NCBI GenBank assembly: GCA_963712655.1
Contig: CAVQIT010000004.1
Coordinates: 124,001-188,000 of the forward strand
From: Pollutimonas sp963712655
Lineage (GTDB): Bacteria > Pseudomonadota > Gammaproteobacteria > Burkholderiales > Burkholderiaceae_B
Length of the DNA stretch: 64,000 nt
Reading direction: 5' to 3'
Shown in pieces: positions 17,786 to 25,480 of this stretch. Position numbers and translations under genes: made by a program. Each line of letters opens with the position of its first letter. The first letter of the stretch is position 1. The notes beneath the pieces were generated by a model. The model was not told where the DNA came from. It was given only the letters and a program-made list of their open reading frames with translations, and did not search any database.

Positions 17786-18991
17786 ATGAAAAAGAACATT
17801 ATGGCCATTGGACTGGCTGCCAGCTTTGCCGCGGCATCGGCTTTTGCCGCCGGCGATGTCGTGCGCATTGGCGTCCTGAATGATCAGTCCGGACTGTATT
17901 CCGACTTCGGCGGCGTCACATCCGTGGTAGCCGCCAAGATGGCGGTGGAAGACTTCGGCGGCACCCTGCTTGGGAAGAAGATCGAAGTCCTTTCCGCCGA
18001 TCACCAGAACAAGACCGATATCGCCACTTCCACGGCGCGCAAGTGGTTCGACGTCGACAATGTCGAGGTCATTGCCGACCTGACCAATTCCGCCGTCGCC
18101 CTTGCCGTACAGGGCCTGGCCAAGGAGCGCGGCAAGATAACGCTCGCATCCGGGCCGTTTACGACCCGGCTGACCAACGAAAATTGTTCTCCCACGGGTT
18201 TCCATTGGACATTCGACACGTATGCGTCGTCGGTCGGAACCGCCCGCGGCGTTCTGCAGGAGGGAGGCAAAAACTGGTTCATCATGGCCGCCGACTATGC
18301 CTTCGGGGCGCAGATGGCGGCGGACCTGACGGCAACGGTCGTCGCCAATGGCGGCAAGGTACTGGGCCGGGTCAATCACCCGGTCAATACCGCCGATTTC
18401 GCTTCTTTCCTGCTGCAGGCGCAATCTTCCAAAGCGCAAATCGTGGGCCTGGCCAATGGCGGCACGGACACCGTGAATTCCATCAAGCAGGCGGCCGATT
18501 TCGGCCTGGTCGATCAGGGCCAGCGGCTGGTGGCCCTGGCCCTGGTCATCAGCGATGTGCACGCGCTGGGCCTGGCCAAGGCGAAAGGGCTGGTTGCCAC
18601 GACGGCTTATTACTGGGACAGGGACGACGCGAGCCGGGAGTTCGCCCGGAAATTCGAAGAGCGCACCAAGCGCAAGCCAGGCATGGTGCAGGCAGGCGTG
18701 TATTCGTCGGTGCTGCATTATCTGAAGGCTGCCAAGGCCGCCGGAACCCTGGACGGCAAAGCGGTCGCCGAAAAAATGCGGGAATTGCCGGTGAACGATT
18801 TCTTTGCGCACAACGGCAAAGTGCGCGCGGATGGGCGCATGGAGCACGACATGTTCCTCATCCAGGTGAAGACGCCTGAAGAGTCCAAGGGGCCTTGGGA
18901 TTACTACAAAATCCTCAGGACCATACCGGCGGACCAAGTCACGATTCCGCTTTCCGAGAGCAAGTGCGAATTGGTAAAGCAAAAAAGCTAA
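17786..18991 (+). CDS. ABC transporter periplasmic substrate-binding protein (LivJ type)
   Basis: 401 residues with a Sec signal peptide (MKKNIMAIGLAASFAAASAF then A) and cleavage near residue 22. The mature part begins GDVVRIGVLNDQSGLYSDFG, the hallmark of the branched-chain amino acid/aromatic acid binding family (Peripla_BP_6). Later motifs include ITLASGPFTTRLTNENCSPT and KNWFIMAADYAFGAQMAADL. It should deliver the cluster's substrate, a small organic acid or amide, to an ABC permease. No permease or ATPase gene lies in the window, so it is an orphan that must share a transporter. GGAG sits 8 bases before ATG 17786; 31 bases separate it from the dehydrogenase. Confidence 0.9.
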   Translation: MKKNIMAIGLAASFAAASAFAAGDVVRIGVLNDQSGLYSDFGGVTSVVAAKMAVEDFGGTLLGKKIEVLSADHQNKTDIATSTARKWFDVDNVEVIADLTNSAVALAVQGLAKERGKITLASGPFTTRLTNENCSPTGFHWTFDTYASSVGTARGVLQEGGKNWFIMAADYAFGAQMAADLTATVVANGGKVLGRVNHPVNTADFASFLLQAQSSKAQIVGLANGGTDTVNSIKQAADFGLVDQGQRLVALALVISDVHALGLAKAKGLVATTAYYWDRDDASREFARKFEERTKRKPGMVQAGVYSSVLHYLKAAKAAGTLDGKAVAEKMRELPVNDFFAHNGKVRADGRMEHDMFLIQVKTPEESKGPWDYYKILRTIPADQVTIPLSESKCELVKQKS

Positions 18992-19071
18992 ATAGAGCGG
19001 CTTCCCGTGGCGGTTCGATGGCGCATCATCGCAAGCCGTCCCGGGAGCGGCATGTTCACAGGAGAAACATT

Positions 19072-19968
19072 ATGTCGACTATCGCCTTTATTGGCTTGGG
19101 CAACATGGGCCAGCCCATGTGCAAGAATTTATTGAAAGCCGGGCATACCGTAATCGGCTTTGACTTGGTCGGCGAGAATTGCGATCGCCTGGCCGCGGCG
19201 GGCGGCCAGACCGCCGCATCCATTGCGGCGGCTGTCGCTGGGGCCGATATTGTCATTTCCATGGTTCCCGCCGGCAAGCATGTGCGCGCGGTCTATGAAG
19301 GGCCGGACGGCGTATTGCTGAATGCGCGTCCGGGTGCGCTGCTGATCGACTGCTCGACCATCGATGTCGAAAATTCGCGGATCGTAAGCAATGCGGCCGA
19401 AGCCGCGGGTTTTGTCATGATCGATGCTCCAGTTTCAGGCGCCGTGCCGGCTGCGCAGGCCGCAACCCTGGTGTTCATGGTGGGAGGAAGTCAAGAGGCC
19501 TTCGACTGTGCCGCGCCGGTGCTGCAGCGCATGGGTTCTTCTGTCATCCACGTAGGCCCCGCGGGTTGCGGCCAGGCCATGAAGATCTGCAACAACATGA
19601 TGGCCGGCATGAGCATGGTGGCGCTCAGCGAGGTTTTGACGTTGGCCGAGCGTCTGGGTCTGGATTATCAGACGGTATATGACGTCATGACCAAGGCATC
19701 GGGCAATTGCTGGGCCTTGCAAGCGTATTGTCCGGTTCCCGGTCCCGTGCCGGGTTCTCCGGCCAACCGGGATTATGCCGCCGGGTTTTCCATGGGCCTC
19801 ATGCTCAAGGACATGCGCCTGTCGCAGAGCGCGGCGGCGGATGCGGCAACGTCCACTCCCATGGCCGCAAGCGCCGCCGCCCTTTATCAGAAGGCCGTCG
19901 ATCAGGGATACGCCGCGAAGGATTTCAGTTTCATTTTCAAGCTGGTTTCTGGGCGCGCCGGTATATAA
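19072..19968 (+). CDS. mmsB: 3-hydroxyisobutyrate dehydrogenase family oxidoreductase
   Basis: 298-residue beta-hydroxyacid dehydrogenase. The Rossmann motif FIGLGNMGQPMCKNLLKAGH is at residues 6-25, the substrate-binding DAPVSGAVPAAQAATLVFMV lies mid-protein, the catalytic lysine is in GCGQAMKICNNMMAG, and GFSMGLMLKDMRLSQSAA matches the C-terminal family motif. It oxidises a short 3-hydroxyacid such as 3-hydroxyisobutyrate to the semialdehyde. ATG 19072 is chosen because AGGAGA lies 6 bases upstream. It probably works with the aldehyde dehydrogenase of the same cluster. The symbol is a family-level assignment; HIBADH relatives acting on other hydroxyacids cannot be excluded. Confidence 0.85.
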   Translation: MSTIAFIGLGNMGQPMCKNLLKAGHTVIGFDLVGENCDRLAAAGGQTAASIAAAVAGADIVISMVPAGKHVRAVYEGPDGVLLNARPGALLIDCSTIDVENSRIVSNAAEAAGFVMIDAPVSGAVPAAQAATLVFMVGGSQEAFDCAAPVLQRMGSSVIHVGPAGCGQAMKICNNMMAGMSMVALSEVLTLAERLGLDYQTVYDVMTKASGNCWALQAYCPVPGPVPGSPANRDYAAGFSMGLMLKDMRLSQSAAADAATSTPMAASAAALYQKAVDQGYAAKDFSFIFKLVSGRAGI

Positions 19969-19972
19969 AGCT

Positions 19973-20029
19973 AAAGCGCCGATTGCCGCTGCGGGAGGAG
20001 GGGTCGCCGTCTCTCCTTCCAGGCGCTTT
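19973..20029 (+). terminator. Large stem-loop after the 3-hydroxyacid dehydrogenase
   Basis: Arms AAAGCGCC and GGCGCTTT enclose 41 bases that contain an inner purine-rich / pyrimidine-rich pairing (GGGAGGAG against CTCTCC). It has no long T run, so termination is only likely, not certain. Confidence 0.4.
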
Positions 20030-20098
20030 CAATGCGCCTCCGGCGCCGATAAAGTATGGCAAAATGATTTTTGGAGATTGTTCACGAATAGCCATAGT

Positions 20099-20119
20099 TC
20101 GAATAACGCTGTTATTCGA
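20099..20119. promoter_or_regulatory. Perfect palindrome before the acyl-CoA dehydrogenase
   Basis: TCGAATAAC GCT GTTATTCGA: 9-base arms with a 3-base centre, 23 bases before the GTG start. An AT-rich perfect palindrome of this size is typical of a dimeric regulator's operator; the related sequence ACGAATA occurs just upstream. No regulator can be named. Confidence 0.5.
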
Positions 20120-20142
20120 TCATCGCAAGCATGGAGAAAAAA

Positions 20143-21963
20143 GTGACTTATCGCGCGCCCACCCAGGATATTCGTTTTGTCCTTAAAGAATTGGCCGATC
20201 TCGATGGTGTGTTGGCTTTACCCGGTTTCGAAGAGGTCTCGCAGGATCTGGTCGATGCCGTGCTCGACGAGAACGCACGCTTCGCCGAGCAGGCTATTGC
20301 GCCGCTGAATCGGGCCGGCGATACGTCGCCCGCCAAATGGGCCGATGGGGCGGTCACGACTTCGCCGGGATTCAAGCAGGCTTTCAAGGCGTTTTCGGAA
20401 GGGGGCTGGCAAGGCCTGCAGCATGAGCAGCAATGGGGCGGCCAGGGCCTGCCCAAGCTTGTCGGCGCTCCCGCCAACGAAAACATGAATGCCGCCAACC
20501 TGGCGTTTTCTCTCTGTCCTTTGCTGACCGACGGCGTGATCGAAGCCTTGACGGCGGTCGGTACCAAAGCGCAACAGGCGCGTTTTATTCCGCCTATGCT
20601 AGAGGGCCGCTGGACGGGCACCATGAACCTGACCGAACCGCAGGCGGGATCCGATCTGGCGCTGGTCGCCACCAAGGCGGTAAAGCAGGGCGACGGCAGC
20701 TATCGCTTGTCAGGGCAGAAAATTTTCATTACCTACGGCGAGCACGATTTGGCGGAAAATATCGTGCATCTGGTCCTGGCCCGAACCCCCGACGCTCCGA
20801 AAGGCGTGAAGGGGATCTCCTTGTTCATCGTTCCCAAATTCCTGGTCAATGAAGACGGTTCTCTAGGCGCGCGCAACGATGTCTGGTGCGCGTCGCTCGA
20901 GCACAAGCTGGGCATACATGGCAGCCCGACAGCTGTGCTGCTGTACGGCTCGGGCAAGGGCGATGCAGGCGAAGGCGCGGTCGGCTACCTGGTGGGCGAA
21001 GAAAACCACGGCCTCGAATACATGTTCATCATGATGAACGCGGCCCGCTATGCCGTCGGTGTCCAGGGTATTGCCTTGTCGGAACGCGCGTTCCAGCACG
21101 CCGTGGCCTATGCCAGGGATCGCAGGCAAGGCCAGGCGCTTGAAGGGTCCGCGGGGCCGGTCGCCATTGCGGATCACCCCGACGTGCAGCGCATGCTGGC
21201 GACCATGAAGGCGCTGACGGAAGGCGCGCGCGCCCTGGCCTATGTGGCGGCCGCGGCCTGCGATAAATCGCGCCATCACGCCGATCCCGCGGCACGGGCG
21301 CGGAACAAGGCGATTTACGAATACCTGGTGCCTATTGTCAAAGGGTTTTCAACGGAATCGTCGGTCGAGGTGGCGTCTTTGGGCATACAGGTGCACGGCG
21401 GCATGGGTTTTATCGAAGAGACCGGTGCGGCGCAATATTATCGCGATGCCCGCATCCTGCCTATTTACGAAGGGACCACCGCCATCCAGGCCAATGATTT
21501 TGTCGGCCGCAAGACATTGCGCGATGGCGCGGCTGTCGCCGCGGCCTTGTCCGGGGAAATGCGGGCCACGGCGGCGCAATTGAAGGATGCCGCCAAGGCC
21601 GGTCCGAATGCCGACGCCCTGGCGCTCATTGCACGCCGCCTGGAGGCGGCCATCGATGCGTATGAAAGCGCCACCGGTTTTGTCCTGACTCGTGCCAAAG
21701 ACTCGCCGCGTGCTGTATTCATGGGCAGCGTGCCGTATTTGATGCTGGCGGGTGTGGTGCATGCCGGCTGGCACTTGGCGCGGGCAGCCCTGATTTGCAG
21801 CCATCAGGCCGATGCGGACCAGGATTCCGGCTTTTATAATCAAAAACTGGCCACCGGCGTATTTTATGCGGCCCATATTCTGCCCCGCGCGGAATCATTG
21901 TCGATCGCGGTGCTTGAAGGAGAGGCGGCCTATCGGTATGCAGCCATTGCGGTCTCGGCATAA
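20143..21963 (+). CDS. Acyl-CoA dehydrogenase with C-terminal extension (DmdC-like)
   Basis: 606-residue FAD-dependent acyl-CoA dehydrogenase of the large type. MNLTEPQAGSDLA is the FAD-binding signature, and VQVHGGMGFIEETGAAQYYR-like sequence (residues about 415-435, HGGMGFIEET) with RDARILPIYEGTTAIQANDF is the C-terminal family motif. The extra C-terminal helical domain (residues about 470-606) marks the group that includes 3-methylthiopropionyl-CoA dehydrogenase and long-chain enzymes. GTG 20143 is preferred to ATG 20131 because GGAG (20133-20136) sits 6 bases before it and would otherwise lie inside the gene. It should pass electrons to the ETF encoded at 11-13 kb; the accessory cluster lies between the two. 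Confidence 0.9.
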   Translation: MTYRAPTQDIRFVLKELADLDGVLALPGFEEVSQDLVDAVLDENARFAEQAIAPLNRAGDTSPAKWADGAVTTSPGFKQAFKAFSEGGWQGLQHEQQWGGQGLPKLVGAPANENMNAANLAFSLCPLLTDGVIEALTAVGTKAQQARFIPPMLEGRWTGTMNLTEPQAGSDLALVATKAVKQGDGSYRLSGQKIFITYGEHDLAENIVHLVLARTPDAPKGVKGISLFIVPKFLVNEDGSLGARNDVWCASLEHKLGIHGSPTAVLLYGSGKGDAGEGAVGYLVGEENHGLEYMFIMMNAARYAVGVQGIALSERAFQHAVAYARDRRQGQALEGSAGPVAIADHPDVQRMLATMKALTEGARALAYVAAAACDKSRHHADPAARARNKAIYEYLVPIVKGFSTESSVEVASLGIQVHGGMGFIEETGAAQYYRDARILPIYEGTTAIQANDFVGRKTLRDGAAVAAALSGEMRATAAQLKDAAKAGPNADALALIARRLEAAIDAYESATGFVLTRAKDSPRAVFMGSVPYLMLAGVVHAGWHLARAALICSHQADADQDSGFYNQKLATGVFYAAHILPRAESLSIAVLEGEAAYRYAAIAVSA

Positions 21964-22056
21964 GTTTATGTTTAAAGGTTATTTCCTTTAGGTTTTCTAT
22001 GCTGCCACAATATATGCCATACCCCTTCTTTTTGTTCTGAGACCAAGAGAGCTACT

Positions 22057-22698
22057 ATGACGACTTTACGCTTGGGCGATACCGCCCCTGATTTCGAACA
22101 GGATTCTTCCATCGGAAAAATCCGCTTCCACGACTATTTGGGTGATAGCTGGGGGGTGCTGTTTTCGCATCCGGCCGACTTCACGCCTGTCTGCACCACT
22201 GAACTGGGCTACACGGCCATTGTGTCCGGCGAATTCGCCAAGCGCAATGTCAAGGTAATCGCCGTTTCTGTCGACGATGCCGAATCGCACAGAAAGTGGA
22301 TCGAAGATATCAACGATACGCAAAATACCAAGGTGGAATTCCCCATCCTGGGCGACGAAGACCGCAAGGTATCGACGCTGTACGACATGATTCACCCCAA
22401 TGCCAGCGCCACCGCAACGGTGCGTTCGGTGTTCATTATCGACCCCGCCAAGAAAATACGCCTTACGCTTACGTATCCCGCCAGCACAGGCCGTAATTTC
22501 AATGAAATCCTGCGTGTCATCGATTCGCTGCAGTTGACCGACAGCCATAGCGTGGCCACCCCCGTGAATTGGGAAGATGGCGACGATGTCATCATCGTGC
22601 CATCGCTCAAGGACGAAGCGGTGCTCAAGGAAAAATTCCCTAAAGGCTATAAAGCGGTTCGGCCATACTTGCGCATTACCCCCCAGCCAAATAAATAA
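22057..22698 (+). CDS. 1-Cys peroxiredoxin (Prx6 type)
   Basis: 213-residue peroxidase reducing hydrogen peroxide and organic peroxides. The peroxidatic cysteine is Cys46 in HPADFTPVCTTELG. There is no partner cysteine in the usual 2-Cys place, and the long C-terminal domain with WEDGDDVIIVPSLKDE and GYKAVRPYLRITPQP is that of the Prx6 group. AGAG lies before ATG 22057. It stands alone between the acyl-CoA dehydrogenase and a terminator at 22716. Its reductant is not shown by sequence; glutathione or thioredoxin systems serve in relatives. Confidence 0.94.
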   Translation: MTTLRLGDTAPDFEQDSSIGKIRFHDYLGDSWGVLFSHPADFTPVCTTELGYTAIVSGEFAKRNVKVIAVSVDDAESHRKWIEDINDTQNTKVEFPILGDEDRKVSTLYDMIHPNASATATVRSVFIIDPAKKIRLTLTYPASTGRNFNEILRVIDSLQLTDSHSVATPVNWEDGDDVIIVPSLKDEAVLKEKFPKGYKAVRPYLRITPQPNK

Positions 22699-22715
22699 AA
22701 CAGCCTGGTACCTGG

Positions 22716-22745
22716 AAACCCCGTCTTTTTGGCGGGGTTTTTTTT
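22716..22745 (+). terminator. Rho-independent terminator after peroxiredoxin
   Basis: Stem AAACCCCG / CGGGGTTT with a 9-base loop followed by an unbroken run of T to 22745. Confidence 0.88.
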
Positions 22746-23213
22746 CACGAGGCAAAGATCGAACTCGCCAAGCCGGTGTTGAGCCGGTCCGGGAAACTCA
22801 CGGCCAAACAGGCGCGGCACGGCTCCCGGAATGGCTGGCGCGAGGCGCGCCGAAGGCGGCGGTTGGCACTCAACACACTTTTCAATCATGCTCGTTTAGT
22901 TTACAATTCGATACTTATAAACGTATCTGGATAAAATGGTGCCGAGCTGAGCCCCAGGTCTATTTGCCGAGTCCTTGCGCGACGTCTCGGTCAAGTCCCG
23001 TCAGTAAACCTTAGGAATGCGTCGCAAGGGCTCGCACGCGTGGCAAAGACGTTCGACTCATGGTTTCTACCGTACTGCGAACGGGGCCTACAACACCCAG
23101 GAAGCGACCCAATTGCCGCATGCTCACATGCGGCAATCTCGTCAGTGCCGCCCAAAGAAGATACTTTCCCTATTCCAATTAATTTTCCGCTGCTTATTTG
23201 GAATAAAGAATAA
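22746..23213 (+). promoter_or_regulatory. Structured 470-base leader/intergenic region before the MHYT-GGDEF-EAL gene
   Basis: No supported gene. Two structures stand out. At 22963-23047, nested segments TTTGCC, GAG, CCTTGCG and ACG pair in order with CGT, CGCAAGG, CTC and GGCAAA, giving about 19 base pairs broken by small bulges. At 23112-23137 a perfect 11-bp stem ATTGCCGCATG / CATGCGGCAAT with loop CTCA lies 77 bases before the start codon and lacks a T run. The sequence near 22895-22940 is AT-rich and could hold the promoter. I see no match to the c-di-GMP riboswitch consensus. Confidence 0.5.
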
Positions 23214-25367
23214 ATGCCGTATTTCATTTCGAGCTACGCATACTGGACTGTGGCGGCATCGATCCTGATAGGGATTTTTGCCTCTTACGTCACCTTGGAC
23301 CTAGCCAAAAGGGTCAGGTTTCGGGAAAAGAAGATTGCCAGAGCCTGGTGGCTGGGCGGTTCAATTACCATGGGAACCGGCATCTGGTCCATGCACTTCA
23401 TGGGAATGATTGCCTACCACCTGCCAATATCGCTGGGCTATACAGCCCCGGCCACTGTCGGTTCTTGGGCTTCGGCCGTCTTGACATCGGCGGTGGCGCT
23501 GAAGATTGCCGCCGCAAGTCCGATGTCCCTGGCACGCTTGGCCATAGGCGCCACTGTAATGGGTTGCGGCATTTGCGGCATGCATTACATCGGCATGGCT
23601 GCGATCGACCTTGAACCAGGCATTATCTGGGATTACAAATGGATAACTGTGTCCGTGGCGTGTGCTGTAACCGCATCCGCCGCGGCGTTATGGGTATTTT
23701 CAATACTACGGAATTTCAAAGGGAAAAAAGAGAAACTTTATCAATGCCTGGCGGCCGTTGTAATGGGCTTGGCTATCAGCAGCACGCACTACTCGGGAAT
23801 GGCCGCCGTCAATGTAATGGTTGACTCTATATGCACCAGCGCGGATCAGTTGGGCGGATCCCAGCTCGCGCTATTTGTTTTGCTTGGGACCTCGGCATTG
23901 CTGGGCATGACTCTTTTCACCTCCACCCTGGATGCCAGGATGCAGAGCCATACAGCAAAACTCGCAGCGTCATTGAAAAACGTAACTCGGGAACTGCAAC
24001 GGCGGGCATTTCTCGATCCCCTGACAGAGCTGCCCAATAGACTATTGCTTGAAGATCGCCTGATCCAGGCCATAGCAAAAAGCGCTGCCCGTACAAACAC
24101 CGGAGACCATCCATCCGGCGGACATGGCGACAAGCACCCGCAAAACGTGGCGCTTCTATTCATTGACCTTGATGGGTTCAAGCCGGTAAACGACTCGGCA
24201 GGGCATGCGGTAGGCGACCTGTTGCTCAAGGAAATAGCAAATCGCTTGCGCCAGCAGGCCCGTGCTGGAGACACCGTGGCGCGAATGGGGGGCGACGAGT
24301 TTGTCATTCTCCTGGAAAACATTGCGGATAAAAATGAGGCTATATCAATTGGACAACGTGTGGTTCAAACGATTTCCCGGCCGATAGCCATCAACGAACG
24401 GAAGCATCATATCGGCGCATCTGTCGGCGTTGCCGCTTATCCGGAACATGGGCCCGGTGATCGCCTGATGGCCCACGCGGACGCGGCGATGTACGTCGCC
24501 AAGCGTGCAGGCGGAGGGACGTGTGTGCTATTTGAACGGCATATGGCGGCCAGTGAAGTTCTGTCGGCGCAAGTGCGGCTTCAAAACGATTTGCGGCAAG
24601 CCATAAGCTGCAACCAGCTTCAGTTGCACTATCAACCCAAGCTCGATAGCAGGCAATTTCGATTAAGCGGAGTGGAAGCACTGATCCGTTGGAATCACCC
24701 CGTGTTGGGAGAGATACCTCCTCGACAATTTCTCCCTATCGTCGAGCGTTGCGGCTTGATAAGCAGTTTAGGCGCCTGGGTTATCGATGAAGCCTGCAGG
24801 CAGATAAGCCAATGGCTTGATATGGGGCTGTACATCAAGGTGGCAATCAATCTTTCCGTGCATCAACTGAGATTGCCGGATTTGATATCGAATATAGATG
24901 CCGCGCTGCGTCGGCACAAAGCGCCTCCACATATGCTGCTTTTGGAAATCACGGAAACAGTGGCTATGGAAGATATTGCCGCCACTCAGCGCACACTGGC
25001 ACAGCTTTCCGATATTGGCGTGTATATCTCTATTGGCGATTTTGGAACCGGCTATTCCAGCCTCGCATATCTTCTCCAGCTCCCCGCCAGGCAGGTGAAG
25101 ATCGATCGCGCTTTTATCAACGATCTTGAAAATAATCCGGATGCGCGCGCAATGGTCGATGCGGTGATAAAGCTCGCGCATGCATTGGATCTTGATGTCG
25201 TTGCCGAAGGCGTTGAAACGACAGTGCAGAAAGATATTCTGCAACGATTGAAATGCGACGAAATGCAAGGATTTTATTTTGCCAAGCCGATGTCGGCAGC
25301 CAGCTTGCAGGACTGGGCGCTTCGCGAAAATTTGCTGATGACATCCGATGCCGCCCAGCTCACCTAG
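23214..25367 (+). CDS. Membrane MHYT sensor - GGDEF - EAL cyclic-di-GMP enzyme
   Basis: 717-residue inner-membrane protein. The MHYT domain (residues about 5-250) has seven predicted helices with three metal-binding repeats: GTGIWSMHFMGM, GCGICGMHYIGM and GLAISSTHYSGM. MHYT domains are proposed to bind copper and sense O2, CO or NO. A GGDEF domain with an intact active site RMGGDEFVIL (GGDEF at 359-363) can make c-di-GMP. The EAL domain has VEALIRW (EAL at 488-490), but the metal-binding DDFGTGYSS motif reads GDFGTGYSS (608-611), with the first Asp replaced by Gly. Phosphodiesterase activity may be weakened, so the protein could act mainly as a cyclase or c-di-GMP binder. It heads a three-gene signalling set. 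Confidence 0.92.
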   Translation: MPYFISSYAYWTVAASILIGIFASYVTLDLAKRVRFREKKIARAWWLGGSITMGTGIWSMHFMGMIAYHLPISLGYTAPATVGSWASAVLTSAVALKIAAASPMSLARLAIGATVMGCGICGMHYIGMAAIDLEPGIIWDYKWITVSVACAVTASAAALWVFSILRNFKGKKEKLYQCLAAVVMGLAISSTHYSGMAAVNVMVDSICTSADQLGGSQLALFVLLGTSALLGMTLFTSTLDARMQSHTAKLAASLKNVTRELQRRAFLDPLTELPNRLLLEDRLIQAIAKSAARTNTGDHPSGGHGDKHPQNVALLFIDLDGFKPVNDSAGHAVGDLLLKEIANRLRQQARAGDTVARMGGDEFVILLENIADKNEAISIGQRVVQTISRPIAINERKHHIGASVGVAAYPEHGPGDRLMAHADAAMYVAKRAGGGTCVLFERHMAASEVLSAQVRLQNDLRQAISCNQLQLHYQPKLDSRQFRLSGVEALIRWNHPVLGEIPPRQFLPIVERCGLISSLGAWVIDEACRQISQWLDMGLYIKVAINLSVHQLRLPDLISNIDAALRRHKAPPHMLLLEITETVAMEDIAATQRTLAQLSDIGVYISIGDFGTGYSSLAYLLQLPARQVKIDRAFINDLENNPDARAMVDAVIKLAHALDLDVVAEGVETTVQKDILQRLKCDEMQGFYFAKPMSAASLQDWALRENLLMTSDAAQLT

Positions 25368-25480
25368 AGTCCCTGGACCGACTATCCATCATTACGTCCA
25401 TTCAAAAGAATGGCAAAACAATCAACATGGTTTCCGTTGTATCACGGCGACGTATTCAACAAATAAAGGGTAAAGCAAAA

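Noticed and set aside
22900..23213. c-di-GMP riboswitch before the MHYT-GGDEF-EAL gene
   Set aside because: The context is right, but I could not match the conserved core of either known class; only generic stem-loops are visible.
23017..23268. 83-codon ORF in the leader of the MHYT gene
   Set aside because: It overlaps the start of the real gene in another frame and runs through the structured region.
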